The notes under the pieces are model-generated. The model made no database searches and was not told the origin of the DNA. It worked only from the letters and a program-made list of their open reading frames with translations. A DNA stretch of 64,000 bases from Platerodrilus igneus. Its lineage: Eukaryota; Arthropoda; Insecta; Coleoptera; Lycidae. The stretch lies in NCBI GenBank assembly GCA_036346225.1, contig JARFIW010001469.1:13238001-13302000 (forward strand). Reading direction: 5' to 3'. Below, in pieces: positions 11,920-24,300 of this stretch (position 1 is the first letter of the stretch; each line of letters starts with the position of its first letter). A program made the position numbers and the translations under genes.

Positions 11920-12040
11920 AAATCGCTTTTTGAATGCGTTTTCTCATTAAAAACCTATCAGCACTAATCGCTTTTTAAAAGGTTTTTACATTAAAAAAAC
12001 TCATTAGCACTAATCGCTTTTTAATGGGAAATCTTATTAA
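11916..12040. repeat. Short tandem repeat, about 45-50-bp unit, three copies
   Basis: AGCAC(T/A)AATCGCTTTTT followed by an AT-rich tail ending near CTCATT or CCTATC repeats three times just upstream of the LINE fossil. Confidence 0.7.
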
Positions 12041-13031
12041 CGATATTACCATTTTTTCTTACTTCACATATGTCACTCGCCATTTTCTCTTACGTCAATC
12101 GACCATTTTTATAACATCATATCTAGCGTCATTTTTAGAGATTAATTAAAAAGGACTTAACTTAAAATGTTATAAAAACACCCTATTTTTTCTATTAACG
12201 AGCACCGCACACAATAAACGTCCGAATCGGTAGACAGACGTCTTTAAACAAAAAAACTTAAGGTTTAATTTTATTTTAATTACTCCCATCTATTCCCTCA
12301 CCGCAACACCACCCAGATATAAGTTTTCTTCGTCTAACCAGTTTTAACTAGGGAGATATTTTTCAAGATAAATATGCCGTGCGACCTATTAAATTAGTCT
12401 AGAAATTTCTCAACCACTCGAATATAAAAGAATTTTTCAAATCGGACTAACCTTCTAAATACTACCCCCATTTTAAAATTTTGACTCAAAAGCACTCAGC
12501 GGTATTTTTATATAACTCCCTCGTGTAACGTGAGGTAGAACTTTCTTTTAATTACCCTCAGCTGTTCCCTCATTAATTTGATTAAGGGTATCGTTGTCTA
12601 TCAATAGGACAGCCACCGTAAACCCAAGAATACAAAACAAGATAATTTAATACATTTTTTAAAAATTTTTTGTTGATGCTGACGTTACAAATAAGTAAAA
12701 AACAAACTTTATCAAGAAATATTACAATTTTATTAAAATATATACATTTATTGATAACCGCTGGGGTAGCTGGAACCTGGTGAATCTGGGATAGCCTAAT
12801 CTCTAAACGTTTGCGTGGGCGATTGCCTCGCAGTCGCATCTTTTAAGTACTGGACATTTAGTAATTTCCAATACAGTAAATCTTACTTACGTCACTTAGT
12901 GTGTAATATACTAACTTATTAGTTGTAAATTTTAAGGCATTTTCCTACAATGCAAGTTTTGCATGGAACACGCAATTTAGTAATTTGATTTAAATTGGAC
13001 ACGTGCAGGGACAAATTATACTTTCCTTATG
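12041..13031. other. AT-rich stretch, no recognised gene
   Basis: Only diffuse repeats of TTAATTAC.CCC...TTCCCTCA near 12,280 and 12,550 stand out. The minus-strand frame at 12,582-12,839 has no recognisable motif. Confidence 0.45.
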
Positions 13032-14539
13032 TGCATAAATACGAACGTTTTTAATCTCCTTATCTATAAAAGTCGTATATAAATTTAGTTACGCTTGTTT
13101 AAATAATAACGTTGATATTACTACGTTTCAATTTTCAACTATCCATAGGTTTTTGTTCTACAATCTGTTGGAACAAAATTAAGAAGCAGCATGCAAAAAC
13201 CTTTTATTTAAGTCCGGTATATGACTATCTAATTTATGAAAAATCAATGTTGGTTGAATGCAACTGGAAGGGATTTTATTATCAAATTATGTACGAGAAC
13301 CAAGAGGTATTTCCTGTCGACGTTTGCAGATGCGAGATCGACACAAGACCGACAGTGTTCATTTGAGTTTTCATAATGCTCCAAATATACTACATAAATT
13401 TTCTAGTGAGTGTTCTACAGTTTTAAGAATTTGCTTTCCTGAGGTTAAATAAACCTCGCGTTCTCGTACCATAAGAAATCCAAATTATATTATCATTAAA
13501 ATATCTAGTTTTACGTGATGTTATACTGAAGTGTGATTAATGTAGTAGCCTACAGATTCTAAATTTCCAATAAAATTCTTATTGAATACCTTTTTGATTA
13601 ATAAATACAGTTAACGTAACATGTAAAACTTGTTGTTCAGATCTGAAAAATACGCAAATTTTTGCCTACAACGGCTGTAACATTTTTTTTAACTACCAAG
13701 TCGCTATAAATTGATAACAAAGCGTAACTTATTTTCATTCTAGTATAATTTGGATTTTTTTGTTAATACACCAAAAGAAATAGTAGTTTTCATTATTTAA
13801 AGAAAAATAGAAATACGATTTTCGTTATTCGATCTTATGATTTTAGATAGTAATTATGCTAAAAGTATTATAAACACCAGTGTATAGGAATTCCAACAAA
13901 AGTTGAAAGGTTAATAATAAAAAGATTATCCTACAAGTGATGAGTAATTTTTCTCAGAATAGGTAGAGCGTCCATGTAGGTGTGAGTTCAAGTATACATG
14001 ATCAGTCTATTTACGTTTTATGTTCTTCTTCGTTTGTACTAATATGTTATTATTTAACATTTATAGAATAAGGTATATGAGCCTAGGGGTACTTTTTTCT
14101 CTCGGGTTTCTCAACGAAAGTATTTCGAGTTAAGCATTGATGTTTAGATCTGTTGCTTACTGTTTAGTTCCTACACTTTCTGGGCGGTATTCTTAGTAAA
14201 CACTTGTTAAGTGTAATGGCGTTTAAGGACCGTTTGTAACGAACCACCCTGTTGGTCTCATAAAACTCCGCTGAAGTTTGAGTTCAGATGTAGTTCGGAC
14301 GACTCCTCAAACTCCTTTATTACTGATTAAAATTTCGTTTTCATTGGATTATGATAATGGTAGAGGGTGCGTTTGTTGAACCCATCTTTAAATACAATCG
14401 TACCCATACAGATTTCTTTCAGATCGGCGTCCAGTTTAACGCAAGGAAATATAGAGAAAATAATAAAAAATGTTACAATGTCGCAGCAATGTTCGTCTCG
14501 ATAAAATTCTTATATCGTGCAGGGCAAAATTTGTTATAA
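13032..14539 (+). repeat. 5' LTR (about 1.5 kb) of outer LTR retrotransposon
   Basis: The sequence from TGCATAAATACG to about 14,539 recurs in the same orientation, diverged, at about 21,645-23,299. Shared landmarks are AAAGTCGTATATAAATTTAG (TATA-like), GATATTACTACGTTTCA, ATTAAGAAGCAG, CATGTAGGTGTGAGTT, and the stretch ending near ATTATAGAAATAA. Divergence between the two LTRs is heavy, so the insertion is old. Small open frames here (13,112-13,452 and 14,351-14,539) are incidental. Confidence 0.7.
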
Positions 14540-14558
14540 TGGCGTTTTGAACGTGAGA
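14540..14558 (+). promoter_or_regulatory. Decayed primer-binding site (tRNA-Lys type)
   Basis: Just after the LTR end, TGGCGTTTTGAACGTGAG resembles the Lys-type PBS TGGCGCCCAACGTGGG with an indel. It sets the plus orientation of the outer element. Confidence 0.4.
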
Positions 14559-14999
14559 CTACAAGTTTTTACACCTTACAGAAAAGTTTGTTGCTTTGGC
14601 ACCGCAGCGTGTGGAGCGAGATTTCTTTTTTTTGTTTGATCCAGTTTGTGATATTAGCAGATTATTCTTTAAGCTGAATACAGTGATAATTTAGGTTCAA
14701 TAGTTGAAAAGTTCTTTTGAAGAATAATTTATTTTCAGAGTTGAATAGTTAGTTACATATTGTTATAAAGACTTTTGTTCAAGTTCGTAGCAATTCCTTT
14801 TTTACGAATCTTTAAGAAATTTCTTTAGTGTTACAAAAATATTTAGTATATTGTAGTGTGTTTACAAAAACTGAATTGCAAGCGTTAAAAATTAGTCTTT
14901 AAATTAAAAATGTAATAAAATTTACATAATGACTGAAGCGTTTAAAGTTGTTTGTTCATTAAAAAAGAAATAAATTATGCATTAGGAATTAGAGGCATA

Positions 15000-15587
15000 G
15001 TCAATAATACGGAAGTGGGTGAAAAACGAAAAATGCTAGGTAGGCAATTGGCAAAAGAAAGTACAAAACCTGGTTGTCTGATTAGAAAAATATCCAGAAA
15101 GTTTTGAGAATGAAAGAGGAGAAATTAAAACACCTATCGAGTCTATTAAAAGTGTTTTGTTAGAATTCGAAGAAGATCCTCCAGATTCTACACTTAAGAG
15201 GATTCTCTCGAAATTAGTACATGTTACAGGTCGTATAAATTGAATGATAATTCCTGATAAAAATTCAAATGCAATTTCTGAATTTTGAAATGAAACTTTA
15301 GCTACAGTTATTGTGCTTGAAGGACATCTTTTTGAAAAGGCAAATAAGGTTGAAACAACGAGTAATAGCAATGAGTCCCCTGCATTTTCAACTATTGTTA
15401 ATTCACCTATACACGGTAACTTATATTTCACTACCCATATCTTTTTATTTGTGGGGTTATCAATTCTCTGGTAAGCCTCTAAAATTATATTCGTTTGTAG
15501 AGAAATTAAGTGAGTTAGCGATTTCACGCAAGGTAACCCCTGAAGGTCTATACAGTTCCGGGGTCGAATTTTTTAGCGATAGAGCGG
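15000..15587 (+). pseudogene. Gag remnant of outer LTR retrotransposon, cut by errantivirus
   Basis: Plus-strand pieces in shifting frames: ESFENERGEI, ILSKLVHVTGRI, then WGYQFSGKPLKLYSFVEKL and SRKVTPEGLYSSGVEF at 15,448-15,580. The WxxxFSG...SFVEKL layout is that of an LTR-retrotransposon capsid domain. Coding stops exactly at the errantivirus border at 15,587/15,588. The minus-strand frame at 15,036-15,527 is its shadow. Matrix and nucleocapsid parts are not recognised. Confidence 0.55.
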
Positions 15588-16084
15588 GTTACGTTTTGGT
15601 CCTTGGGAGCTGCCTTTTTAAAAAGTCTTAGAATTTTGACAAACGATTTAAAATTATACTAAGTCGAATTACTGATAATTGAAATTAAATTAGGGCGAGT
15701 AGTCTGAATACCAACAATCTAAAAGCTGAGAGATTTAAGATTGACTGACTGATTTGGGGCTCCCGCGTATTTATGTTGTCCCTGCCCTTTACATGTCTGT
15801 GGGAACTTGCAGAGCTCATATCTGCTTAATTCTTTATTCAATTCATTTATACAATGTAACATTCTTAATTCTAATATTTGCGATTTCCTAACCCTCTGTG
15901 ACCTGCACCTGCAGTATCACTTACGTCTGGAATACAATGTATTCACATCCGTTCTCACAACTTGCTTGTAAACTTTTATTAACCATTTCTTTATTTATCC
16001 TTGAATTACAATGTTTCATCTAACTTAAGTTTCTTAATAATTTCTATTTAATTGTACATATATTAATTTGGGGGAAATGTAACT
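15588..16084 (-). repeat. Errantivirus 3' LTR
   Basis: About 497 bp, matching 20,874-21,432 (559 bp). Shared landmarks are GGGGCTCCCG, TATTTATGTTGTCCCTGCCC, CTGCAGTATCACTTACGTC and the AGTTACAT end. A polypurine tract (GCGCAGGGAGG on the minus strand, 16,085-16,095) sits directly before its start. Confidence 0.8.
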
Positions 16085-16149
16085 CCTCCCTGCGCAAATA
16101 AAAATTAAGGGTTTTGCTTAATTTTTAAAATTTCATTGTCCTTAAGGGT

Positions 16150-17640
16150 ACATTTATTGTTTTTCATTTACTTTTGTTTCCTTATGACTAAAATTTCTTT
16201 CTTTATTCTTGTATCTAAGATACATTTTGTACACTACAAACATAGTTAGTAAAATGATTACCATAATTAATACAATCGTCCAAACACTTATGTTATCATA
16301 AGGTAATTTTGGCGCTTTTAACTCACTTAAGAATTGTCCATTAGATTTACAGCTTGGCTGAGATCATCTAGGTCTAAGTGCGCTAGTTGCATAGGTTTCT
16401 TGATTATTTCGTCAAATTCGGGTTGTGTAATCTTTAATTGTAGTTCCGGTAAATTTGCGAATTTTTTGGTTACTGTTAAGTCTTGATATACTCGAATAAT
16501 TTTGTTCTTAAATTTTATATAACAGTCTTCAATAAGGGTGATTACTTTACTTCCAGTTAATGCTAAATTGTTTTCGTCTTGGTTACAGTGGGCGGTTGCT
16601 ATTACAGCAATCCATTTGTTTTCCGTAACTTTTTGAATTTTCATATTGGTGATTTGTACTGGTTTTACTTCAGAGTTGTCGTAAAAATTTTAAAATCTTA
16701 ATAATTGTACTTCGCAAAGGCTATCTGCTTGAAGAGCTGTTGTTGTTAATGATTGTCATAAACATTGACTTGGTGTTACTGCGTTACATTTTTCGTACGT
16801 GTAACCACATCTGAGTTCATTCAAGGAAAGGAACTTGGTTTTAGGGATAATAACTTGATACCTGCTAGTAATTTTCATTACTACTTCGAATTTACTATTA
16901 GTTATAAATGAAGTAATTCTTAATAATTCTTTTAATAAATCACTTGGTTTTATAATACTAGAGTGTAATGTGTTTAATTTTGCAAATGTTACACCATTTT
17001 CTAATGTGGTTAAAATTTGTTGGATTACAGTAAGGGTTGAAATTATTTGAGTGAATATTGTATTGAATCTGATTAAGTCTCGCATTCCTAACATTATAGT
17101 TTGCAAGTTAGTTTCAAGGATTTGTATTCTATTGGCTATACTGTCTTGTTTTTTTACTAGATTTCTCAATGTATTATTGAATTTTATTATAGTTGATTAG
17201 GTTAGAGATATTTGATTTTTAACAATGGGTTTTATGTCATTTTGATTTTCATTTATCTGCTATATGGCGTTGTCATATCGTTCTACAACTTAGTTATCTA
17301 AATTGCCTATGATAGCTTTTATTACATTACTTAATCCGTTAATAAGTCCTCTTTTTCGTCTTGTAATTTGTTCCGTGGGTGTCAATCTATTAAATTTATC
17401 TTCTGTTTCTTAAAATGTTTTCTATTATACTGTTTTAATTCATCATTTTTATTTCGCATTCTTTTCCGAATTTGGCTGAGTCCATCGATTGTTTCAATCT
17501 GTAATAGTTGTCTTTGATCATGTAAAATTCTTGTTTTAATTCCGTTAAATCAAATTTTTGTGCGAATGCCCAATAATCTCTTGTATTTTGCATATTTCCC
17601 AATTTTACTGGTAGTATACCGTGGTTGCTTTTAATTTCTT
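16150..17640 (-). pseudogene. env: Errantivirus env (F-like fusion glycoprotein), disrupted
   Basis: Minus-strand open pieces at 16,756-17,169 and 16,327-16,644 plus short bridging segments form one envelope gene broken by several stops and frameshifts. An RxKR-type furin site followed by a Gly-rich hydrophobic segment lies near 17,350-17,375. A long helical region with RIQILETNLQTIM follows, and a C-terminal membrane anchor (VWTIVLIMVIILL) sits near 16,225-16,300. This is the layout of the baculovirus-F-like glycoprotein of errantiviruses. It is placed after the integrase, as expected. It cannot be expressed whole. Confidence 0.7.
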
Positions 17641-17643
17641 CAA

Positions 17644-18780
17644 TTAATACGTCGTTGTCCGTTCTACCTGGGTGGAGGTTGATGGTAAGGGTGATGGCTG
17701 TCCATCTGAAATTACATGGTGTCTTAGGTTTTTCAAATGAATATATTTCACTATTTTTCCGCTGTCTACTGCGGCTATATTTTTGTCTAATATTTTTTTG
17801 ATTTTAAACGGGTCTAAATTTCTAGGGGCCGTTTTGTGTCTTTTACTTTGAAAGTTTTTCTCGTACACTGTTTGTCCTAATGAAAATTTATTTATGTCTG
17901 TATTCTTGTTGCGGGTTGTTGTAATACGTTCCTTGTCGTTATCTAATTTATCTTTTATCTTATCATAAATTATTTTTAGTTTGTCTTTATGGTCTTTAGC
18001 ATACTGTTGGTATACTTCTTTGTTGTAATGTATGTCGTAAGGTTTGCGAGAATCTGAATGTCCTAATGTTAATTCTAGGGGTGTACAATTGGCTGATGAG
18101 TGGATTGTATTGTTGTAAGCGATTAGTGCATATGACATTAAATTGGTGATGTGTTCTTTCTTGTAAGTTAATCTTAATAATCTGATCTGCTCTAATAGTG
18201 TTAAGTGTAATCTTTCAATTAATCCGTTTGGTTCAGGATGGTTTTCGGTTATAAAATGATTTTTTATTTTATGGAGTTCTAAGGTGTTTTGTATCGTTTT
18301 ATTTCTGAATTCGCTGCCAATATCTAAAGTTATGGTTTTGGATGTACCGTAAAATGTAAAATATTGTAGAAATCCTTGGGTTACGTCGATGCTACTGTTA
18401 GAAGTGATGGGTATCGCTTGACCTATTTTGGTGAATGCGGCTGCAATTGTTAAAAAATTTTGTGCTGCTACTACTAGAGTGTAATTTGTGAAAAGGTTTG
18501 TCGGGTGTTTTAGTTAACATTACGAGTACTTTTCGGGGTGTTCTGTGGTATTTAGCGTTATCACATAGTTCGCATTGGTTGATAAAATCTGTGGTTAACT
18601 CTTTCATATCTTTAAAGTAGTATCTTCTCATGAATTGCATTAGCGTTTCACTGATTTTACGATGGTTGGTTTTGCTGTCGTGTTGATTTCTGATTACGTC
18701 ATTTATTTCGTCAGGGTCGTTTAATGTTATTAATTTTCTTGTGCATGTAATAAGTTCATGACCAGAGTTATTACATAATT
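17644..18780 (-). pseudogene. Errantivirus integrase, frameshifted
   Basis: An HHCC zinc finger (H..H near 18,680-18,700; QCELCDNAKYHR near 18,550-18,580) is followed by the catalytic core, with TLDIGSEFRN (second acidic residue) near 18,300-18,330 and NGLIERLH (glutamate) near 18,220. The C-terminal part is the open frame 17,644-18,138 (IAYNNTIHS, GQTVYEK). A frameshift near 18,450 and stops break the core; the first aspartate region is garbled. No RT or RNase H is found upstream. Confidence 0.75.
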
Positions 18781-19340
18781 TAATATATAATTCTGAAAAG
18801 CGTTTGTATAAATGTTTGGTGTTGAAATAAAAGTAAAGTCGTTTTTTTTTCGGGGGTATATACGTTTAGAATTTTAATTATTTGTTCCTCGTTTTGAGAA
18901 TGTTGAAATCTTATTTTGTCTGATAGTCGTTCAGGTAGTGCGTTTATGTAGGTGTCTAATGCCATTTTGTCGTACATTTTTGTTTTCAGTAGTCAAATAT
19001 TTTGGTGCGGTTCTCCGATTTTTAATTTTGTCAGAATTAAACTTTGTACGTCTTGACATTTCATTCCGAATTGATATGGGGATTGGTTACTTTCCATTCT
19101 AAGGTTTATTAGATGGCAGATTAGACATTTGATGTTTTTTTAGTCACTGAAATATGCTATTAGTATACGTTTAAAGTGTTCCCACTGTTCAGAGTCGTCG
19201 CGACTGGCAATTAGTGTTAGTGCCCGTACGGTGAGTTTGCTTATTATTGGGCGTAAAAGTAGAACATTTCGTTCGTTGTCTCCTGGTTTGTAAAAGGTTT
19301 ATTAAAACATTTCGCATGCGGTAATTAAGTTGATTGGACA
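18780..19340 (-). pseudogene. gag: Errantivirus gag remnant
   Basis: Minus-strand pieces with QSPYQFGMKCQDVQSLI (about 19,030-19,090) and MALDTYINALPERLSDKIRF (18,895-18,965) match the middle of errantivirus Gag. The region further 5' (19,340-20,640) is non-coding or unrecognisable, so the N-terminus is lost or very decayed. A frameshift separates the two pieces. Confidence 0.6.
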
Positions 19341-20649
19341 GTTTGCTCTCGGTTATATTACGGGATACTTTCGAGATAAATCTTTGTCTGAGTTTATGGT
19401 TGCTCTAATAATTTAATGGTTGCTTTTAGTTCTAATTGATATCAAGTTTTTGAATAAATTGAGGTTTATTTTTCGATTTAGTTTGCTACTTTCAGTTTAG
19501 ATTGAATTGGATTATTTCGAGAATCGATTTACTTATATTTTATAGGTAGTTATCAGTTGCTATAATTATATTAAGGAATTTGTGCGTGGCAATGTCTAGT
19601 CAATTGCCGTATCCTTCAGTTCGTATATTTTTATACGCCGGAGATGTTACAGTTGTTGCGAGTTTTGCTTTTCTGAAAAGTTTTATATTGCTAATAATCT
19701 TTTGCAATATTTGCGTTATACTTTGTACGTTTTTATTTTAGTCTTGCTGCGTAATGAAGTGTTCGTAATAATCTGTTGCTATATTAGTCTCAGTAGCTCC
19801 TTTATAATTGTACAATCTCGTTACTTTGAATGTCCAATTGTAGAGTTTTAAGTTTTCTGTTATTTCGGTCAATCGGTTTGTTACAATAATTGCATAAATG
19901 TTTCCCTTATAAGTATACAATGAAATTGTCTAACTATAAAGTTTTAAGTTTCTGAATGATGTTGTTTCGGTCTCGGTGATAGGTAGATCGTTTTGTTACA
20001 ATAATAAATTGCGTTTATCTATAATTATATACTTTGTTAATTGTGCTGGCGTATTTAATTATAACCGTGTCAAGTTTGAATGGATCTTTTCAGTTATAAA
20101 CATAATTATAGCTTTATAGAGTTGGGTTATTCTAAATAGTATTTATTCAGTGTTGGCTTCCAATAATAATAGTATGAAAATCGCATTATAAATTTGCACG
20201 CTAAGTTAATTTAATAATAAATTACAAAGATGCTTCTATAATTATACACTGAAGTGTTTAATTTATAGAATTTGATAAAAGTTGCGTTTTGGATAATTTG
20301 CTTCTGTAATTAATTGCTTTAAGTATTGCGTTTTTATTTATACATTAAGTTTTCAGTAAAATAATAGCGTTCTATATTTATACTTTAACATCAGTTTTGC
20401 TGAATTGAATCGTTTTGTTTTATATTAATAATTCGTAATAGTTTGCTCATATAAATGCGTCTATTGTATTTCTCTTGTTTAAATAAATTCTCGTGTTTAA
20501 AAATAAGTTCTCGTAGTAAATGGGTAAATTCTTTTCATAAATGGTACATACATAAAAAAATTTCTTACTAGCTGGCGTCAATAAATTTGTAAAAGAATAA
20601 ATTGGTTAGGATAAATAAACTTACATAATTTTTATCGTTGTTTTATCTG

Positions 20650-20790
20650 TTTTCTTTCTTTGGGCTCGGTCGATTTATGTACCTTGTCCAATTTTGTTTC
20701 TTTTGGCTCGGTCAATCTTTCTACGTTGTCCAAATTTGTTTCTTTGGGCTCGATCGATTTTTGTACCTTGTCCAAATTTGTTTGGTTCTT
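20650..20790 (-). repeat. Leader tandem repeats, three copies of about 55 bp
   Basis: On the plus strand TTT(C)TTTGG(G)CTCGGTC, TACCTTGTCC and AATTTTGTT recur three times between the PBS and gag of the errantivirus. The open frame at 20,638-20,856 is a by-product of the repeats. Confidence 0.75.
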
Positions 20791-20854
20791 CCAGATTGGG
20801 AATTGAACTTCTTGGGCACTAGTTCTCCGATTTTTAAATTTGTAGTGCCTTTTT

Positions 20855-20874
20855 GAATCCTACCGTCTGCGCCA
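20855..20874 (-). promoter_or_regulatory. Errantivirus primer-binding site (tRNA-Ser type)
   Basis: On the minus strand TGGCGCAGACGGTAGGATTC follows the 5' LTR, overlapping its last base or bases. It resembles the complement of a tRNA-Ser 3' end, a primer used by several errantiviruses. Confidence 0.65.
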
Positions 20875-21432
20875 GTTACATTCTGGGCTTTGTAAGCTGT
20901 CTTTTAAAAAAAAGTCTTCGTCCAAAACTACTTGTAACAAATATTTATTTAACAGATACTAAATTTGGAATTTTGACAAACTATATAAAATTACACTAAG
21001 TCCAAATAACTAATAATTGAAGTTAAATTAGGGCGAGTAGCCTGAATAACCTACAGTGTAAAAGCTAAGAAATTCAAGACTGACTGACTAATTTGGGGCT
21101 CCCGGAGTATTTATGTTGTCCCTGCCCCTCACTTGTCTGTGGGAACTTGCAGAGCACATGTCTGTTTAATTCTTTACTTAATTCATTTATACAATGCATC
21201 TATCTTAATCCTATTAATTACGGTTTCTTAACCGTCGATGACCTGCACCTGCAGTATCACTTACGTCTGGAATACAATGTATTCACATCCGTTCTCACAA
21301 CTTGCTTGTGAACTTTCAATAACCTTTTCTTTATTGATCCTTGAATTACAATGTTGCATCTAACTTGTTTCTTAATAATTTCTTAATAATTTCTATTTAA
21401 TTATACATATATGAATTGGAGGATATGTAACT
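20874..21432 (-). repeat. Errantivirus 5' LTR
   Basis: 559 bp, AGTTACATAT...GAATGTAACT on the minus strand; a near copy of 15,588-16,084. Confidence 0.8.
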
Positions 21433-21640
21433 CGTGCAGAGTCACATATAGCATATGAAAGATCTAATCGACATTATAATTTAAGACGAAAAGAGATTTT
21501 GACTTTCTATTATGACTCCCTGACTTGTGTCCATTTTCTTTTTAAACGTTTTGTAAATGTACTGAAACTATCATCCAGAAATTCAAAAAACTTTTCAGTT
21601 TTTTTAATGTTTCAATACCTCAAACTTCTTTTTTTGGTGA
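21433..21640 (+). pseudogene. Pol (integrase tail) remnant of outer element
   Basis: Directly after the errantivirus the plus strand encodes AYERSNRHYNLRRKEI, which resembles the linker before the C-terminal domain of LTR-retrotransposon integrases. The outer element therefore jumps from gag (left of 15,588) to the integrase tail, having lost protease, RT and most of integrase. Confidence 0.35.
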
Positions 21641-21644
21641 GATG

Positions 21645-23299
21645 CAGTGCACGTGTTTAATCTCCCCTCGTATAAAAGTCGTATATAAATTTAGTATCAA
21701 GTCGTTTTAGATACGACCCACTTTGTGTTATGTTTGTTGCTTTCTATCGAGTCGAAATTATATGCTAATGCTGATTGCAAAACATATGTATGGTCTTCTT
21801 TGTTAAATATATTGAATTCAAATCCAGCAGTTGCTTGTTACCCTTGACTTGGCCAAAATGTCAAAAAAATTAGCCACGAGCGACCCGCGGCTCACTCTAA
21901 ATATATTTTGTGTGTGTCCAAAAGAAAAGACACGAGACGTTGGAGCCGTTACACCAAGTGATACGCAGCCATTGTTTAAATAACTACGGTTTGATAATTA
22001 CCCTTGATAAATAATAATGCTTAAATAATCAAGCTGATATTACTACGTTTCAGCTTTCAGTTATCCATTTGTTTCTATTTTACAATCTGTTGGTACAAAA
22101 TTAAGAAGCAGTAAGTAGAATTTTTTTTATCTAAGTCCGGTATATGATGGTTTAATTTATGACATACAGCTGTTTGTAGTTCTGATAAGTGTTGTCCTAC
22201 AGTTTTAAGAAGTTTCTATACTGTTTTTGTTTTCCACGAATCCAAGGTTAAATAAACTTTGCGTTTTCATACCATCAGAAATCTACAATTTTTTATCATA
22301 AAAAGATCTACTTTTATTTGATATTATACTGAAGTGTGGTTAATATAGTAGTCTAGAAATTCTACAGAGTTTTATTGAAACCTTCTTAATTAGTAAATAC
22401 AGTTAACGTAACATGTAATGCTTATAATTCAAATCTGAAAGATGCACAAATTTTCGTCAATAATGGCTGAATGATTTTTTTTAAATATCAAGTTACTTTA
22501 AGTTGATAACAAAGTATAATTTATTTTTATTTTAGTAAAAGTACTTGATTTTAATATGCAAAAATAAAAAAAAAATTAAGTTGTCATTATGTAAAGAGTA
22601 ATAGAAATATGATTTTTGTTATTCGATCTTATAATTTTAGTAGATAATTAGACTAACAATATTATGAATACGTGTTTATAAGGTTTCCAAAAAATGTTGA
22701 AAGCTAATGATAAAAAGGGTGTACTAATAATGACGAGTAATTTTTTCGTAATAAGTATAGGGTCCATGTAGGTGTGAGTTTAAGTATACATGGTCAGTAT
22801 ATCTACATTTTGATCTTTTTCTTTTGTACTAATATCTTGTTATTTAACATTTATAAAATAAGGTTTATAAGCCTATGAGAACCTTTTTTTTCATGTTCCT
22901 CAGTGAGAGTATTTCAAACAAAGCATTTATGGTAAGATTCGTTATACACTGTTTAGTTTCTAAAGTTTCTGGGTGGTATTCTTGCTAAACATTTGTTAAG
23001 CGTAGTGGCGCTTAAGGGCAATCCGTAACAAACCCCCCTGTTAGTCTCGTTATGCCCCGCTAAAGTTAGGGTCCAGAGTTAGTTCAGACGTCTCCTCAAA
23101 GTTCTTGATTACGTATTAAGATTTCATCTTCATTAAATTATGACAATAGGAGAGGGTGTGTTAGATTAACCGATCTTTAAATTCAACCGCAACCATACAG
23201 GTTTCATTTGAAACGATGTCCAGCTTGCCGCAAAGAATTATAGAAATAAAGTAAATTTGTTACACTATGTGTAACTTAATCTATGCAAAATTTTTAATG
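21645..23299 (+). repeat. 3' LTR of outer LTR retrotransposon
   Basis: Direct, diverged copy of 13,032-14,539. It carries about 320 bp (roughly 21,700-22,020) not present in the left LTR, which is slightly more GC-rich and has no recognised content. Confidence 0.65.
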
Positions 23300-24300
23300 C
23301 TGTAGATGCTTCGTAAGGTGAGAGGTCGTGAAGCGTCTTCTCCCCTGCCTTTAAAAATAGAGAACACCTATGGTGAGTCTAATACGGCAGGACAGCTTTG
23401 CAGCTATGTTTTTAGGGTAGGTATTGGAAAAAGCAACCCCTCCTCCAATTTATCTAACTACTATTCACTAACCTTGCCTGCTTATTAAGCTATTTTTCCC
23501 GAACCCCGTGAGACTATTGACTCCATCTAACCTCAAGATACACCCCTATCCTCTTTTAAAAAGATGAATCTACAATAACTCCCCTAAGCCCAATTTTCTT
23601 CATGGCAATCTACAACTTTAATGCAAAGAAAAATTTTTTTTTCAAAGTCGATTGATGATTAAACCAGTAACCCGACGGTGGACTCCGGCATGGTTTGCAT
23701 GCCTAATCTAGAGTGTCACTCGCACTTAGTACCTATCCAGCTTATATACTCTTCCACGGCTTGAGATGAGGACAGACCCAACCGACGAACATAAAAATAA
23801 AGATGTAGGAAAGTGATCATTGGCTATGAAAAAGATGTGTAATAGTAAAAGATAAAGAAGCATAGATCAGCTTAGACAAAAGACAAGGTTATGCCTAGAC
23901 GATTACCGGGGGAAGTTTTGTGCATTCTTTCAGGGTCAGACCGGCAGAATGGCGGGAGACAAGCTCTATGGCCAACTAGAAAAAAACAGCGTTTTCTTAA
24001 GGGCAAGGACATAGCGGGTTACAGGAATACGAGTTTTTGATATTTTGATAATAGATGTTTCGATTCCGAAAACGGTTAAAGATGTGACATTTCCTTAGAA
24101 ATAATTGTAATCACACTTCATTTTAACTGTTGCTGTATAAGTAAAGTCTACCAATAGAATTAGGTTACTCTCTTTAGGACATGGCAGTTTCAAACTAATT
24201 CTATTTTAAGGGAGAATTATTTTGCATCATTTTTGATCCATAATCAAAAGCTATAAAATTCATGTAAGTTGTTTAAAAAAAAAGTTAGAGGGGATGCCAT
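23300..24300. other. Stretch without recognised genes
   Basis: Moderately GC-richer than its surroundings (23,300-23,560 and 23,680-24,010), which hints at a decayed retroelement UTR, but no motif supports a family. Confidence 0.4.

Larger units (their letters stand above)
15588..21432 (-). mobile_element. Errantivirus (Gypsy-family endogenous retrovirus), internally deleted
   Basis: A complete-ended element of 5.85 kb on the minus strand. Its LTRs (20,874-21,432 and 15,588-16,084) are near copies, start AGTTACA and end TGTAACT or a variant. A Ser-type PBS, leader repeats, gag, integrase and env follow in order. Reverse transcriptase and RNase H are missing: the gag part near 18.8 kb is followed almost at once by the integrase zinc finger. 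It sits inside the coding part of another LTR element. No clear target duplication is visible, perhaps because of decay. Confidence 0.8.

Noticed and set aside
13112..13452. Two overlapping small frames
   Set aside because: They lie in the LTR of the outer retrotransposon and are not kept in the other LTR.
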